Source: Saitoella complicata NRRL Y-17804 (lineage: Eukaryota > Ascomycota > Saitoellomycetes > Saitoellales > Saitoellaceae). From it: 64,000 nucleotides of DNA. Position 1 is the stretch's first letter. Each line of letters starts with the position of its first letter. Made by a program: the position numbers and the translations under genes. The stretch spans positions 124,001 through 188,000 of the forward strand of contig NW_017567001.1 of the NCBI RefSeq assembly GCF_001661265.1, given 5' to 3'. The notes under the pieces were generated by a model. That model searched no databases, was not told the DNA's origin, and saw only the letters and a list, made by a program, of their open reading frames with translations. Of the stretch, positions 35,544-46,454 are shown piece by piece.

Positions 35544-36466
35544 TCACGCTTTCCGCCGCCGCGATCTGACCTTCTTCCCCGCATCCCCATCCTTCGCCTC
35601 AATTAACTTGTCCTCACCCTTCACCTCACCCCACCCAGCACGAATTTCCATCGTATGCTCCACCTCCTTCCTCTCCAACTTCTTCTTCTCCCTCTTCCTC
35701 CCATCCTCAACTTTACTCAAATACCTCAAATACACAATCGCCTCCACCAAGCCCAACGCGATCGCCGACGCCAACCCACCCAGCACCCTCGTCACTAGTG
35801 ACCAGTGTTTACCCCAAACCCATACTGCAGCGAACATCGATGCCATTGTTAGAAAGATGTTGAGGATCGTGGATAGGTGCGAGCGGAGTTCGCGGGCGTC
35901 GTCGGGGGATAGGCCGGCGGTTGGGGATATAGTAAGCCCCGAGGGAGAGAGATGGGTTGCGGTGCCGAACATGGAGGCGTATTCTTTTTCTTCGTTCTGG
36001 CGGCGTAGTGATTCAAGATGGGCGAGGTATTTGGGATCCTATGGGCGACAAATCAGCGAGGTGTGTATGATATCTTGTTGTTGAAACTCACGGGCTGCTT
36101 GATCTCTTTCTTCGGGATGTAGACGGATGTACCCTTCATCAGCGCACTTAACTCCCATTGCGCTTTCTTTGCGTCGTCCGTCGTGGTCTGCCGTATGGCT
36201 TTGGATATTTCGGCGAGTCGTGCATGGGGTATTCGATCTGCAGTCTCGTAAACGCGAATTGGATCGTTCCCGGTAGTTGTCGGGAGTTTGAGGTAGTCGG
36301 ATACTGCCTCAGAGATGGTCGGAGTGATTGTCAGGTCTACCATTGGGTTCGAGATATTTGGGGGTGTATGGGCCGGGGTTGTCGGCGTCACCAGGGACCG
36401 GTACTCGCTGCCGAGTGCGTGATAGGGAAGCGGTTCATCAGAGACAGAAAGCAGGGAATAACGCAT
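35544..36466 (-). CDS. VMA12: V-ATPase assembly factor Vma12/Vph2 (TMEM199 family)
   Basis: Exons 36466-36092 and 36038-35544 join in phase 0 to 289 aa. The N-terminal half is hydrophilic and cytosolic in the family; it contains ARLAEISKAIRQ and SALMKGTSVYIP. DPKYLAHLESLRRQNEEKEYASM then matches the conserved Vma12 segment (xPEFxxRMExLRxxxEExEY pattern). Two membrane spans follow, at about residues 187-208 and 216-236 (LNIFLTMASMFAAVWVWG and a Leu/Gly/Ala-rich second). The C-terminus is Lys/Arg-rich and ends SRRRKA. In yeast, Vma12 with Vma21 and Vma22 assembles the membrane sector of the V-ATPase in the endoplasmic reticulum. The ATG at 36466 is the only one ahead of the conserved region. 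It is head-to-head with AHA1. Confidence 0.85.
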
Positions 36467-36656
36467 TATAAAAGAATGAAAGTCCACTTCCCAAGTTCTT
36501 ATTCACCAATCACCAGCGCTGACCTCATCCTCGGTGCACCCCGCGTTGCACCTGCAGGACTCGGAACTTTCCAGAGACGTGCATCGTCCTCGAAGATAAT
36601 ACAACCTCGACCCCTCCTATACCTCCTCCAAACGACCGGAACCCACACCATCGACA

Positions 36657-37918
36657 ATGTCTGTCTCTCACACGAACCTCAACCCCAACAACTGGCACTG
36701 GGTCAACAAGTCCATCTCCTCCCAACACATCATCGAGTACTTCAGCGACAAAGTCGTCGGTGTCTCCGCAGAGAAGGGTGAAACAAAGGTTGAGGTCACG
36801 AAGGTCATCTCAGCGGAGGGTGATTGCGACGTCTCCCAGCGCAAGGGAAAGACCATCACTCTCTTCGACATCAAGCTTCAATTGGAGTACAAGGGATCCA
36901 CGACAGACGCGGATGACGTCGCCGGCAAGATCACGGTCCCCGAACTCGCGCACGACACGGAGGAGGATGAATACGTCTTCGAGGTCGAGATCTACAACGA
37001 AAATAAGGAGAAAGCGCCGGTGAAGGACTTGGTACGGACGGATATCACCCCCCAGCTCCGCAAGCTCTTCCAGCCTTTCGCGGGGGATTTGATCGCACAA
37101 CACGAAAAGGACATCAAAGACACCCTCGGCTCCGCTTCCGCTTCCGCCTCCGCCTCCGCGGTACCCTCACCTAAACCCTCAACCCCCGCCCCTTCCTCCT
37201 CTGCCTCAAAATCCGGATCCACCACCTCGGCACCAGTCAAGAAACCAGCAGTAAACACCTCCACCCTCCACGAAACCGCCGAATTCCAAACCAGCGCCTC
37301 GGAACTCTACCACACCTTCCTCGACCCCGCCCGCGTCCAAGCCTGGACCCGTTCCCCCGCACTTCTCGAACCCAAACCCCACGGCCGCTTCGGGCTCTGG
37401 AACTCCAACATCTCTGGCGAATTCCTCACGCTTGAGGAAGGAAAGAAGATCGAGCAGACGTGGAGAATGAGTGTGTGGCCCGAAGGACATTATGCAAAGT
37501 TGGTGATGGTGTTTGATCAGGGAATGGACAGTACGGTGTTGAGGTGTACGTGGACGGGGGTTCCGGTAGGTCAGGAGGATGTTGTGAGGGAGAATTTTGG
37601 GGGTTATTATGTCAAGCCGATTAAGCAGACGTTTGGGTAAGTCTTATTCTCCCCTTTTTCGCCCTGCAGTGGCCGCAGCTGCCGCTCCTTGGCCGCTCTG
37701 CATGTGGCAGAGGATCTGTGTGGAGCGCACCCCAGCCCCACCATCAACAAGGCCAACCTTCTCTGAGCAGGTACAGAAAAACGAAATCAAAGAGTTCCCG
37801 TCGTCGACGAGCAACGAAGTCTGAGGACGACGCTGCTTGGGGCGGGATCCTTGCTGGTGGAGCGGTGGTTGCGGCTTTCGCAGCTGTCGTTGGGTACATG
37901 TTTGTGTATGGGCGTTGA
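36657..37918 (+). CDS. AHA1: Activator of Hsp90 ATPase AHA1, with predicted C-terminal membrane tail
   Basis: Exon 1 (36657-37636) encodes the AHA1 N-domain (NWHWVNKS near the start, then the conserved ITLFDIKLQLEYKG), a Ser/Ala/Pro linker, and the C-terminal AHSA1 domain (SELYHTFLDPARVQAWTRSP ... YYVKPIKQTFG). AHA1 binds the Hsp90 middle domain and stimulates its ATPase. Usual orthologues end a few residues after the QTFG motif. Here a donor GTAAGT follows the first two bases of the Gly codon, and acceptor GAGCAG at 37765-37770 leads in frame into exon 2 (37771-37918). Exon 2 adds a basic patch (residues 329-343, KSKSSRRRR) and a Gly/Ala/Val-rich membrane span at 350-373, ending YGR. Total is 375 aa. 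If the intron is retained, TAA follows the Gly codon at once and gives a soluble 326-residue form. The tail is unusual for this family. Confidence 0.88.
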
Positions 37919-39001
37919 GCTAACTGGAGTTTTGCCTAGGTTTGGTGCGTTGCTGTAGGCTGTTGACTACCGACGATTGGAATCAAATCGGCAGGGGAGG
38001 GCCGCGCGGTACTGGAGGTCACGAATTACCCGGGTATTCGGGGTCATGACTTAGGCGGGCGAGGTGATAGGGGCGGAGTTGATGGAGGCAGCGCGATCCT
38101 GTGTGCCCAGAAGTAGAGTAGCGGAAAACGCGATGATCGACGATGAATACATCTCACCTACATCTCCACGGTTCGGCATCTTCCAAATGCAGCACCTCCC
38201 ACCCTAGAAATGTCAAGGACATCGATCTTCTGTCTGCCATTACGCCTCTAGGAATGTAGTCTAGAAAACGTGGGAGGAGCAAACACCGCTCGAGCTTCTC
38301 AGCCGAGCCTCCTCCTGCGGCGTAACCATGTTGCCTATGCTGTGTCTCTTCTCCTTCAACGTACAGCGGGAACCACATGCCGAATTCGGTACATCCGATC
38401 AACTCGCAAAACCGATCCCTCGATCAAACCTGCTTACTTAACCACTCTCTCACCTTATTCAACAGCTCGGCCTTGTAAAACAGATAACGGGCGGACCCGG
38501 ACATCGCGTATGTACATTTGACATATGGCTTGCATCGTGGGAAGATTTCAAGATTTGAGAGGGGTGGACCCTTGTTGCATATTCCAACGCATGAGAACAC
38601 CAGAAAATGGGGAGAAGAAGGAAGGAGGCGGAGATCTGACGATTTACGTCCATGCATTGTAGAACATGTCTCTTGAATAACTACACGACGACATAGGAAC
38701 TTTCGATGCGGTTGATGAGTGGTAATGCGTGTGGTCTACCACTGACGTGAGGGTTGGTCGACGCACAGCTGACCCCAGAACCTGCCTCAATCGAATGCTG
38801 TCAAGAAACCCTCCATTGCTCACAGCGCGTACCGAGTCTCTTCCGCAAGCAGCAACCGCAATCTACCAAAGAGTCGGTACGGAGTCCGTGCGCACCGCGT
38901 GGGTTCGGTTTCTCTTCCCGAACAGGAAACTGCCACTTCCAGTTCTCGATGCATGCGTCTACCCCGTCCGTGCTTTGCATGATGAGTTTGGGCCTGCGAC
39001 G

Positions 39002-39021
39002 TTGGGCTTCCTCAAGCCCAA
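39002..39021. other. Perfect 8-bp hairpin in the cyclin upstream region
   Basis: TTGGGCTT, a CCTC loop, then AAGCCCAA: 8 of 8 pairs. It could be a structured leader element or a palindromic factor site. Confidence 0.5.
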
Positions 39022-40307
39022 AGCCTCTCTCCCACGCCTTGTCTGGTCTGCGTAGGCGGTGCGCCGGCATAGACGGGTGGAGGAAAGCATGTTGCATGCT
39101 GTAATGGGAGGAAGGGAGATGGACTATGCAGCTGAAAGACAAACTCTTAAGAAGAGGGGAGAAAGGATGTGAGTCATGAGGAGTTGCAATGCATGGATGT
39201 GCGAGCGAAGAGGCGAGCCGTTTCCAGCGTAGATGGGCCGATTGACTGGCGATCTCCCTTCTTCGAAGACAGCACAGCACCTCCATGACAGCTGCATGCG
39301 AGCAAAGGAAAAGGAGCAATCTAGGTATACTCCCGGGGCGCGAGCGTACGATCCATGTGGGCACTTAACAAAAAAGGCGCGCATTCAGAGCAATGACCAG
39401 GCGCCCAGCAAAATGGCCAGCGCGGCTGAGACCCGTCAAACCATGCATGCATGCGCAGAAGGTCGCAGTTATCGCCGATCGACAAAGGATTCGGCCATTT
39501 GCGGCGACTTCCTTCTTTGTCGGTTCAGGGTTGCCTGATCGATGAGGAGAGACAAGACCACCTGCTGGCTGCTGACACCGACGGCTGCGGTTCTTCGATG
39601 GACCGATGAAGGCGTTTTCGTTCATCCTGTACGTGCGTCTGTTCCTTCTCCCGTCTCCGCATGTCTGCCTGGCTTCGTATATAACCTCCCCGCCCTTCTA
39701 TTGCTTCTCCTTGCCTCGACTGCTCATACCCATCAAGGACCTCTCACGAACTCTCGTATCTGCCTCGTCAGCAACCTCGAATCAATCAACCCTTTGTCAC
39801 CGCACTCTAGCGCGCGTCAGCTTCTCGTCACGTAAGTACCGCACCCTCTTCTCATCATGGCACGCCGAGCGAAAGCAGGGGTTGGTTGGTCATGGAATGC
39901 ATCAAGCCGAAGAACGCGAACGTCAGAGCCGAAGAACGCTTCCTTTCTTCTCAGCTCAACCTCCTCGCATTTCTGCGCGTCGATGCATGCTTCCGCTGAG
40001 AGGCTGGTCCATGCACCAACCCCCTTGCGCAAGAATTCGCGCTCGAGCCTCCGCGCCCAGGCAGAACGCAACGCGTGGGGCTGGCATTTCTCGCCCCCCC
40101 GATGCAAAGAAATGTTTGCTAACGGCTGGTTCTCGCAGTAGACATACCGAGGCCCTGCCTGATCCGTTCGAAAATTAACGCTGAGGCAACCCTGCGTACT
40201 CCAGCGCTCGACCAGCCCGCAATCACGGCGCATTAGCACGAACTGTCACCGCCTCCTCGCCTACGCTTGACCAGCCGTCGGTAGCAAGTCAACAACAGCA
40301 GATCAGA

Positions 40308-40313
40308 TATAAG
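40308..40313 (+). promoter_or_regulatory. TATA-like element of the cyclin gene
   Basis: TATAAG lies 161 bp upstream of the start codon at 40469, within a normal distance for a fungal TATA box. Confidence 0.35.
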
Positions 40314-40468
40314 GCCTGACCACGGCCCGCCAACTTTCTTGTCCTCACCTTTCTCTACGACAAGCACTTGGACAAGAAGTACCCGCAGGCCGGACTCAGT
40401 CATTCACTCTATACCTACCGACAATCTTTCAACGGCACCATCTGTCTTTCACACACACATACCAAAAA

Positions 40469-41398
40469 ATGTCCAACAAGGCCGCTCTCCAAGAATTCAT
40501 CCGCTACCCCGTCTCTCGGGAGATGATCTCCTACCTTGCCTTGAAGGCCGGTAGTGTCATCAAATGTGCCCCGGCAACCCCCAACGCCCTTCCCTCTCCT
40601 CCCACCACCCCAACCTCCGGCTCCCCTCCTCTCTACCCCGGCTCCTCGACCTTCCCTTCTTTGGACCAATTCATCTACACGCTCTGCCAGCGCTCAAACG
40701 TCCAGACACCCACCTTGATGACGACCCTCGTCTACCTCGACCGTCTCCGCGCCAAACTCCCTCCCGTTGCAAAGGGAATGCAATGCACCTGCCACCGCGT
40801 CTTCCTCGCTGCACTCATCTTGGCCGCAAAGTACCTCAATGACTCTTCCCCCAAGAACGTGCACTGGGCAAAGTACACCAACGGTATGTTCACCGTCGAG
40901 GAGGTCAACTGCATGGAACGCCAAATGCTCTTCCTCCTTAACTGGGATCTCCGCGTCACCTCCGAGGATCTTTACTACCACCTCAACCCCTTCCTCGCCC
41001 CCATCCGTCAGAACTTGGCGATGAGGTCTTACGCGTCCTCGTCCTCCATCTCCTCGATGGTTTCTTCCCCCTCCACCGACTACTTTGGTCCCTACGCTCG
41101 CGCTTCCGTCTCCCCCGTTCGCGAGTCTTACAACCCCATCAAGCGCGCACGCAACTCATCCGCATACCCCTCTCCTCCCACGATGGTTCCTTCTCTTTCC
41201 GCATCCTCCGGTCTCTCGAGCTTGGCGGATGAGAGTGAGGAGATGCCGCTTCCTACCCCCCCGATTGACGCTCCGGTGATGCAGTTGCCGAGCACCAAGA
41301 AGGCGAAGCACTCTTTGCTCGCTCGCTTCTGGGGTGAGAAGAAGAGTGCGAAGGTTGAGTCCTACGGTGTTGGCCAGCAACAGGGTGTTGCTTGGTGA
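40469..41398 (+). CDS. PCL-type (Pho85) cyclin
   Basis: A single exon of 309 aa, starting [20 protein letters not shown]. The cyclin box spans about residues 55-175: [92 protein letters not shown]. That pattern is the Pcl1/2/9 and PclA group, which activates the Pho85/Cdk5-type kinase in G1, morphogenesis and sporulation. A Pro-rich insert lies before the box; the tail is Ser/Pro-rich with several SP sites, possible kinase targets for turnover (inference). The ATG is preceded by an A-rich ACCAAAAA context. Long upstream regulatory DNA fits cell-cycle or developmental control. Confidence 0.9.
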   Translation: MSNKAALQEFIRYPVSREMISYLALKAGSVIKCAPATPNALPSPPTTPTSGSPPLYPGSSTFPSLDQFIYTLCQRSNVQTPTLMTTLVYLDRLRAKLPPVAKGMQCTCHRVFLAALILAAKYLNDSSPKNVHWAKYTNGMFTVEEVNCMERQMLFLLNWDLRVTSEDLYYHLNPFLAPIRQNLAMRSYASSSSISSMVSSPSTDYFGPYARASVSPVRESYNPIKRARNSSAYPSPPTMVPSLSASSGLSSLADESEEMPLPTPPIDAPVMQLPSTKKAKHSLLARFWGEKKSAKVESYGVGQQQGVAW

Positions 41399-41897
41399 TT
41401 GATCCACATGTTGATTTGGGATCGCTTCTTTATGTTTATGGTTTCTTAAAAAGTTTTTTGGGCATCTTTGGGATATTGGGATACGGAGTTTTGTCATTTC
41501 TTTGCTTTTTCGCTTTCTTACGACTTAGACGAACATTACTTCAGATGCATGGCCTGTGGCCTGCTAGCTAGATTAGCATTTTCTGGCCTAGAGCTGGACT
41601 TTTTTATGATTTGAATCAATGGATTTTGATGTCATCCTACTTCAACTGTTCAAGTTCACCAGGTTCAAGAAGTCTTAATGTTGAGCCCGATCTGTGCGCC
41701 AAATGAACCGCCGGTACGAGCTTTAAGGAATTGCGGGTCCGAACCCTTCACATCGACTTTCAAATGGAGTCTTTCCCGGTGAATCGGTGACATCGTTCAT
41801 ATTATCGTACACAGGAGCCTCATGCCTCCCTTTTCAAATTGTCTAATAAAATGCCAAATGCTCCCTGAAAGCCACATATCGTACGTACACTTGTCCT
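41399..41897. other. 500-bp convergent intergenic region
   Basis: Between the stop codons of the cyclin (+) and the small membrane protein (-). T-rich tracts after the cyclin stop probably hold its terminator; nothing else is seen. Confidence 0.6.
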
Positions 41898-42315
41898 TCA
41901 TACGTGATTCCTGAGATCGGCCTTGGAGGTTGATTTAGGAATAGGGGTTTCAGCCTCGACGGCACGGTATGGAGCGGTGTAGATGTAGTACTGTCAAATT
42001 CTAGGTTAGATCCGTCTTCTTGGGCCTTTTCACGCCGTACTCCCTTCAGGACACACTTTATGTGCGTCACAGGAGGAAAATGGTGAAGGAGGGTAGAGAA
42101 AGACATACCCAACCAGTTCCCAAAACAGCTGTCGCAGCAACAATCTTGAGCAAATTCCCAACACGACCACCAGCGCCCTTTCGTGGGTCAGGAGAAGAGG
42201 GGTTACCCGCCTTGCCAGCGTAGTCACCGCCGTTTGCAGGGGAGTTGAAGCGTGGGCGGGTGGGGTGGAATGCGCCCATGTTCATGTTGGAGGGACGAGT
42301 CGGGTAGAATGCCAT
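41898..42315 (-). CDS. Small single-pass membrane protein, function unknown
   Basis: Exons 42315-42109 and 41990-41898 join in phase 0 to 99 aa; the intron has donor GTATGT, branch CTAAC and acceptor GACAG. The N-terminal 55 residues are Asn/Gly/Pro-rich with a repeated FYPTRP/FHPTRP motif. One hydrophobic span lies at about residues 55-74 (LLKIVAATAVLGTGWYYIY), followed by APYRAVEAETPIPK and a basic end (ADLRNHV). I do not recognise the family. The short basic/polar head, single span and small size resemble mitochondrial inner-membrane accessory proteins, but there is no signature that would justify a name. The clean intron and domain-like layout support a real gene. Confidence 0.65.
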
Positions 42316-42643
42316 TTTGTATGGATGTGTTGGATGGAACTTGGATCGATGGGCTGTCGTTGAGCTGTACTTCTACGTTTTATTACGATGGCAGCTGGTC
42401 TGCTGCCCGACGCACTGTAGTGTCATCATTACGCAAAAGCTTAAGGACACATGGCCATGGGATCAACTTCGAGCTCGATTGGCCCTCATGGCACACGCGC
42501 AACCTCGACGCTCGATCCAGCAGTTTCGAGCGAGTCATGCCTGCAGGGCACTGCACAGACGATACAGGAATGGTGATGATTTACGTCATTACCTGAGCAT
42601 ATTCAAATCATCAATCTCGACGTAAATTCATCTCTTTTGAAGT
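42316..42643. other. 328 bp between the small membrane protein and the RUS-family gene
   Basis: Promoter of the small membrane gene and the 3' flank of the RUS-family gene, both on the minus strand. Nothing else recognised. Confidence 0.55.
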
Positions 42644-44122
42644 TTACCGTCCCTTCTTCTGCTTCCATTCATACCCCTCCTTCCCCTCCTCACAGATTAC
42701 CAACCCTTCCAAATCCCACCCCTTCTCCTCCAACATCCTCCTCACCCCCTCCTCCCCGTACCTCCAAACTCCTCCATTCACAACAGTCAACGCCTGCCCG
42801 ACCAACTCTTCATCCTTCTGATTCGGGTACATCTTCCTATAAGCGAGCACGAGCCAAGCATGATACGCAGCCTTGAGTTTTTCGAACGGTGTGATAGAGG
42901 TAGAATGCACGATCCGAACCCGATGATGTGCACCAGCTACCTCGAACAAAGGCTCCGGCCACAACAAATACTTCTCCCCCTCAAAAATATCTTTCAACAC
43001 AGCCTGATCACACCCACACTCCATCAAGTCGTCAATCGAGTGCGGAGGGGTGAGTGAGGGCTCAGAACTCCAGACACCCTCGACTTTAGAGATGTCAGCG
43101 GGGGAAGGGAAGGTGATGTCGGAGGGGTCTTCAGCTTTGACGGTTTGTGGGATTAGGGAGCGGAGGAGGAGGTAGGAGCGGTGGGGGGTTAACGTTGGGA
43201 AAGTGACGGATGCGACGGCACTAGGGATATGTCAGTGGTAGAACGACTTGAGCAAGAGGTGGTCCTTACCGGTAGTTTGCGTAGATGTGGATGTGCACCA
43301 ACGTGAACAAGGCGATACCGACGTAGATCGGGTCCGTCAGCAAAGATACCACCAGCGTCCCCAACTGTAATCACACACGTCAGCGTCATCTCCACCAATG
43401 CAAAAGGCATGAAGCAATGACTCACCAACATCCCAACAGCCTCAACAACAACCTCCTGACTTCCGTCCTTCGCCACCACATCACCCAAATCCCCCCCTCT
43501 CTTCCCTCTCCTCACAAAATGCTCCGAAAACACCATCTTACTACTCGGCCCAAGCACCCCACAATAAGCCCTCGCCAACCCCGCCGCAACCATCGCTCCC
43601 GCCTTCATTTTGGCGTCTGGTAAATAAGGGAGGGAAGTAGAGAGGAGGATAGACATATCGTTCGCGAGGTCGGCGTGGAGGCGGTGGGATTTGGGGGTGA
43701 GGGAGAGGGTTGGGGAGAGGAGGGTTGTTGTGGCAAGGGTGAAGAGGCGGGAGAGGAGGTCGGTTGCTGTTGTTAGATACAACGCATTCAAGGCTGTTGC
43801 GTTTGCGTTGCCGACGCCGACGCCTTCGAGGACCTGCGACGGGGATTAGTGACTGTGTTTGGGGGTAGGGAAGAGGAGGACGTACCGCGCGAGAAGCGAT
43901 CATGTTTGAGATAGAGGATGCGACGGCTTGGATGGAGTCCCATAGCTGGTAGTTGAGGTAATCAGGACTGACACTGTCGGGATATCCAACAGGCAAAAAC
44001 GTCTTCTTCAAAAGCCCAACAAGCCAGTTATCCGCGGGCGACCCCGCCTGATCCGCAGACACGACTTGACGTCTCACGAGAGGTACGGCGATCAAGAGAT
44101 CTTCCGAAGCGTTCTTCTCCAT
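42644..44122 (-). CDS. RUS family protein (DUF647, root UVB sensitive)
   Basis: Exons 44122-43886, 43833-43426, 43364-43270 and 43220-42644 join in frame to 438 aa. The family block is clear: LKKTFLPVGYPDSVSPDYLNYQLWDSIQ, then SNMIASRA|VLEGVGVGNANATA across the first junction. LTDPIYVGIALFTLVHIHIYANYRAV follows later, the conserved membrane-associated segment of DUF647 proteins. The C-terminal third is a globular region ending in KQKKGR. RUS1 and RUS2 in plants act in UV-B sensing and auxin transport; the animal (RUSF1) and fungal members have no settled biochemical role. Location is probably membrane-associated. Exon joins were chosen because each restores the family order. Confidence 0.88.
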
Positions 44123-44480
44123 TACGGTGATAAGCTTCTGAGGTCTCGTTGTTGTTTGTCGCAAGTTCACCAAGTTCGAATTCTCGCGCTGACCGAATTA
44201 CGACCGAAGCGAACTGCGGGGTGCGCCAGCTGCACGCGCCTTGAGAAGCGTCTATGTAACCACCATTCCACCATTCGCTCCGGTTATGATGAGAAGTCAA
44301 TTGAACGAGCAAAGATAGTGGATGATATGATATGATATTAGTGGCTCTCCGGCCTTTTGTAGCGATGATATAGGTATCTTGGCTAAATATGTTCCCCCCA
44401 AACCCTCTCCTTCCTACCCTCGGATCTCGCCTCTACATATTAATGATCCTTTATAAAACTCAATAAACCCCCAAAGTTAT
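44123..44480. other. 358 bp between the RUS-family and siderophore transporter genes
   Basis: Tandem minus-strand genes; this is the RUS-family promoter plus the transporter 3' flank (AT-rich). No other feature seen. Confidence 0.55.
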
Positions 44481-46280
44481 TTAGTGAGCAACAACGTCGG
44501 CATCCCTGCTGTTGGCGTGCTTGCCAGTCTCCTCAGCCCTCCGGGTGATCTCCCTCAAATCAAAGTCCTCCAAACAGAACGCATAGAAGAACAAAATCGG
44601 GACAGCCAAACATACGGAAGTGATCGCCAACGCCTTGATGATATCAGAGTACGCGGCAATAATACCTTCGCGCATGGCAGAGCCGGGGAGGTATGCGGTA
44701 GCAGAGTACGCGGAACCAACGATGGTCGCGATCTCGGTTTCGTTGTGAGGAAGGGGGAGGTGCTCGTACAAACGATCGTAAATCATGTTCGTCCAGATAC
44801 CACCGGCGATAGCAGATCCGATCGCACCACCAATCGAGACAAAGGTGAGGTACACAGCAGTCGCAGCAGCGACCTGTTGGTGCGTAACAGATGCCTGAAC
44901 AGCCAACTGCGCAGTAATATTAATGAAACCAGCACCGAGACCAGAGATGACTTGAGTCATCACAATCAATGCATCGGACGAGTGAGGACCACGGAAGTGG
45001 ATCATGAGGCCGAGACCGAGGATGTAGATCGGGACACCGGCGAATCCGTACCACTTGTAGCGACCGGTGTAGCGGATAGCGAGACCGCACAACAACGCGA
45101 CGGCGGTGGAGGTGAAGGAGAAGGAGTTGGATATGGTTCCGGCGGAATCGGTGGATTCGTAGTGAGCGACGACGAGCCAGGTGTAGAGGTAGTTCCAGTG
45201 CACGTAGTACGCCATGAAGTAGAAGAATCCAATACCGATTGCGCCGAGCATGGTACGGTTCTTGAAGATGTAGGCTGGGAAGATGGGGTACTTGGCGAAC
45301 TTGACTTCCCAGATCGCGAAGAGGATGAGGGAGATGACACCGAAGACAATCAAGCAGATAATCTTTGCGGACTTCCACTTGTTTGCGGAACCAGCGGCCA
45401 AAACGATGGGGAGGAGGAACATGAGGAGACCACCGGTCAAAAGCGAAGTGCCGATAACATCCAACTCGACAAACAAGTCCTTCGCAGCCCTCTTAACACC
45501 CTTCTCCTTCAACCCGGAAGTCTGAACGAGACCCATCTTCTTCGCCTTGTGCTGGTTCACGAACATCGCCATCAACAACACGAGCGCAACAACAGGCATG
45601 AGAATGATGAACATTCCATATCCCCACCTCCAGCCGTTAAGGAAGTCATTACCCAACATACGCTGAGCCAACGCCGGTCCAGCCTTCCAGGACCAGAAGA
45701 ATGGGATATCAGGGAGAACGGACAAGAATGCACGCCACAAGAGGTTCGAGGTATCAGCGATGATAATCTGCTGGAGGATCATGATTCCCATGGATCCAAT
45801 CGCGTAGAAAACTTGGGAAGAAGCGTACGTCGCGACATTCTGGGACGCAGCGATCTGGACGTATCCAATGCAGTAGAAGAAAACAGACAAAGCCAAAGCC
45901 TGGGGACGACCGAAGACATCGGCAATCTTGGCGATAACAGGCTTACCCACGGGCGCAATGATCTGTCCTACGACGGAGATGGTGGTGATGAGGGAGTGCG
46001 CACCGAAAGAGGAGTAAGCGTAGTATTGGTAGTTCCAGGTGGTGTTCTGGTCGAGGGAGTAGATGACGGCGATGAGGAAGATACCGATGTAGGCCAACCA
46101 GAGGGAGAATGGAGTCCATGCGTGGGTCATTGCCTCCATCTTGGCGACACCAGCGGTGGGCTTGGCGATGCCTCCATCGGTGGTTTGGGAGTCTGCGGAG
46201 CGGGTACGGACGTGGAAGTTGTCCTGCTTCTGGTGCTGGGCGGCCTCGAGGTCCCCTGCGATCTGCTGAGGTGCCGACAT
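44481..46280 (-). CDS. Siderophore-iron transporter, major facilitator superfamily (ARN/SIT/MirB type)
   Basis: A single exon of 599 aa from the ATG at 46280-46278. A hydrophilic N-terminus of about 55 residues is followed by roughly 14 membrane spans. Family landmarks are LDQNTTWNYQYYAYSSFG after span 1, VGKPVIAKIADVFGRPQAL in loop 2-3, SFSFTSTAVALLCGLAIRYTGRYKW, and ASVTHQQVAAATAVYLTF. These fit the SIT family that takes up ferric hydroxamate siderophores (ferrichrome, fusarinine/TAFC) at the plasma membrane by proton symport. Which siderophore is used cannot be told. Six iron-type GATA cores lie upstream, so repression by a SreA/Urbs1-like factor under iron-replete conditions is likely. 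The whole gene lacks Leu TTA/CTA and Ser TCA codons in practice, leaving a long antisense frame open. Confidence 0.93.
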   Translation of the reverse strand: MSAPQQIAGDLEAAQHQKQDNFHVRTRSADSQTTDGGIAKPTAGVAKMEAMTHAWTPFSLWLAYIGIFLIAVIYSLDQNTTWNYQYYAYSSFGAHSLITTISVVGQIIAPVGKPVIAKIADVFGRPQALALSVFFYCIGYVQIAASQNVATYASSQVFYAIGSMGIMILQQIIIADTSNLLWRAFLSVLPDIPFFWSWKAGPALAQRMLGNDFLNGWRWGYGMFIILMPVVALVLLMAMFVNQHKAKKMGLVQTSGLKEKGVKRAAKDLFVELDVIGTSLLTGGLLMFLLPIVLAAGSANKWKSAKIICLIVFGVISLILFAIWEVKFAKYPIFPAYIFKNRTMLGAIGIGFFYFMAYYVHWNYLYTWLVVAHYESTDSAGTISNSFSFTSTAVALLCGLAIRYTGRYKWYGFAGVPIYILGLGLMIHFRGPHSSDALIVMTQVISGLGAGFINITAQLAVQASVTHQQVAAATAVYLTFVSIGGAIGSAIAGGIWTNMIYDRLYEHLPLPHNETEIATIVGSAYSATAYLPGSAMREGIIAAYSDIIKALAITSVCLAVPILFFYAFCLEDFDLREITRRAEETGKHANSRDADVVAH

Positions 46281-46454
46281 GGTTGTTGTCGTTGTCGTTG
46301 ATCTGAAGAAACTGGAGTGCGATGGAGTTCTAGGGGTTCTTATACTGCACGCATCGTCCCACAAAGATTTTTTCTTGGGGTCGCTTCGGGAAGAACTTCA
46401 GACGCGACACCGTGGAAATGAATTGGGGCAGTGCTTAGGCCGATTATCGCTCGC

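Larger units (their letters stand above)
37919..40468. other. 2.5 kb regulatory region upstream of the cyclin gene
   Basis: No gene is supported. The stretch is rich in GCATGC/ATGCATGC palindromes from 38,949 to 39,991, has a perfect 8-bp hairpin at 39002-39021, and ends in a TATA element and CT/CA-rich leader before the cyclin ATG. Long upstream regions are common for regulated cyclin genes. Confidence 0.6.

Noticed and set aside
37653-37766. Alternative AHA1 acceptor at CCCTGCAG giving a different short tail
   Set aside because: It would need an intron of about 35 nt, below the size of all others here, and yields a tail without recognisable features.
44484-46301. 605-codon plus-strand open frame across the siderophore transporter
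   Set aside because: It is exactly antisense to a well-supported transporter. The frame stays open because the sense gene avoids TTA, CTA and TCA codons. The product has no domain and an implausible composition.
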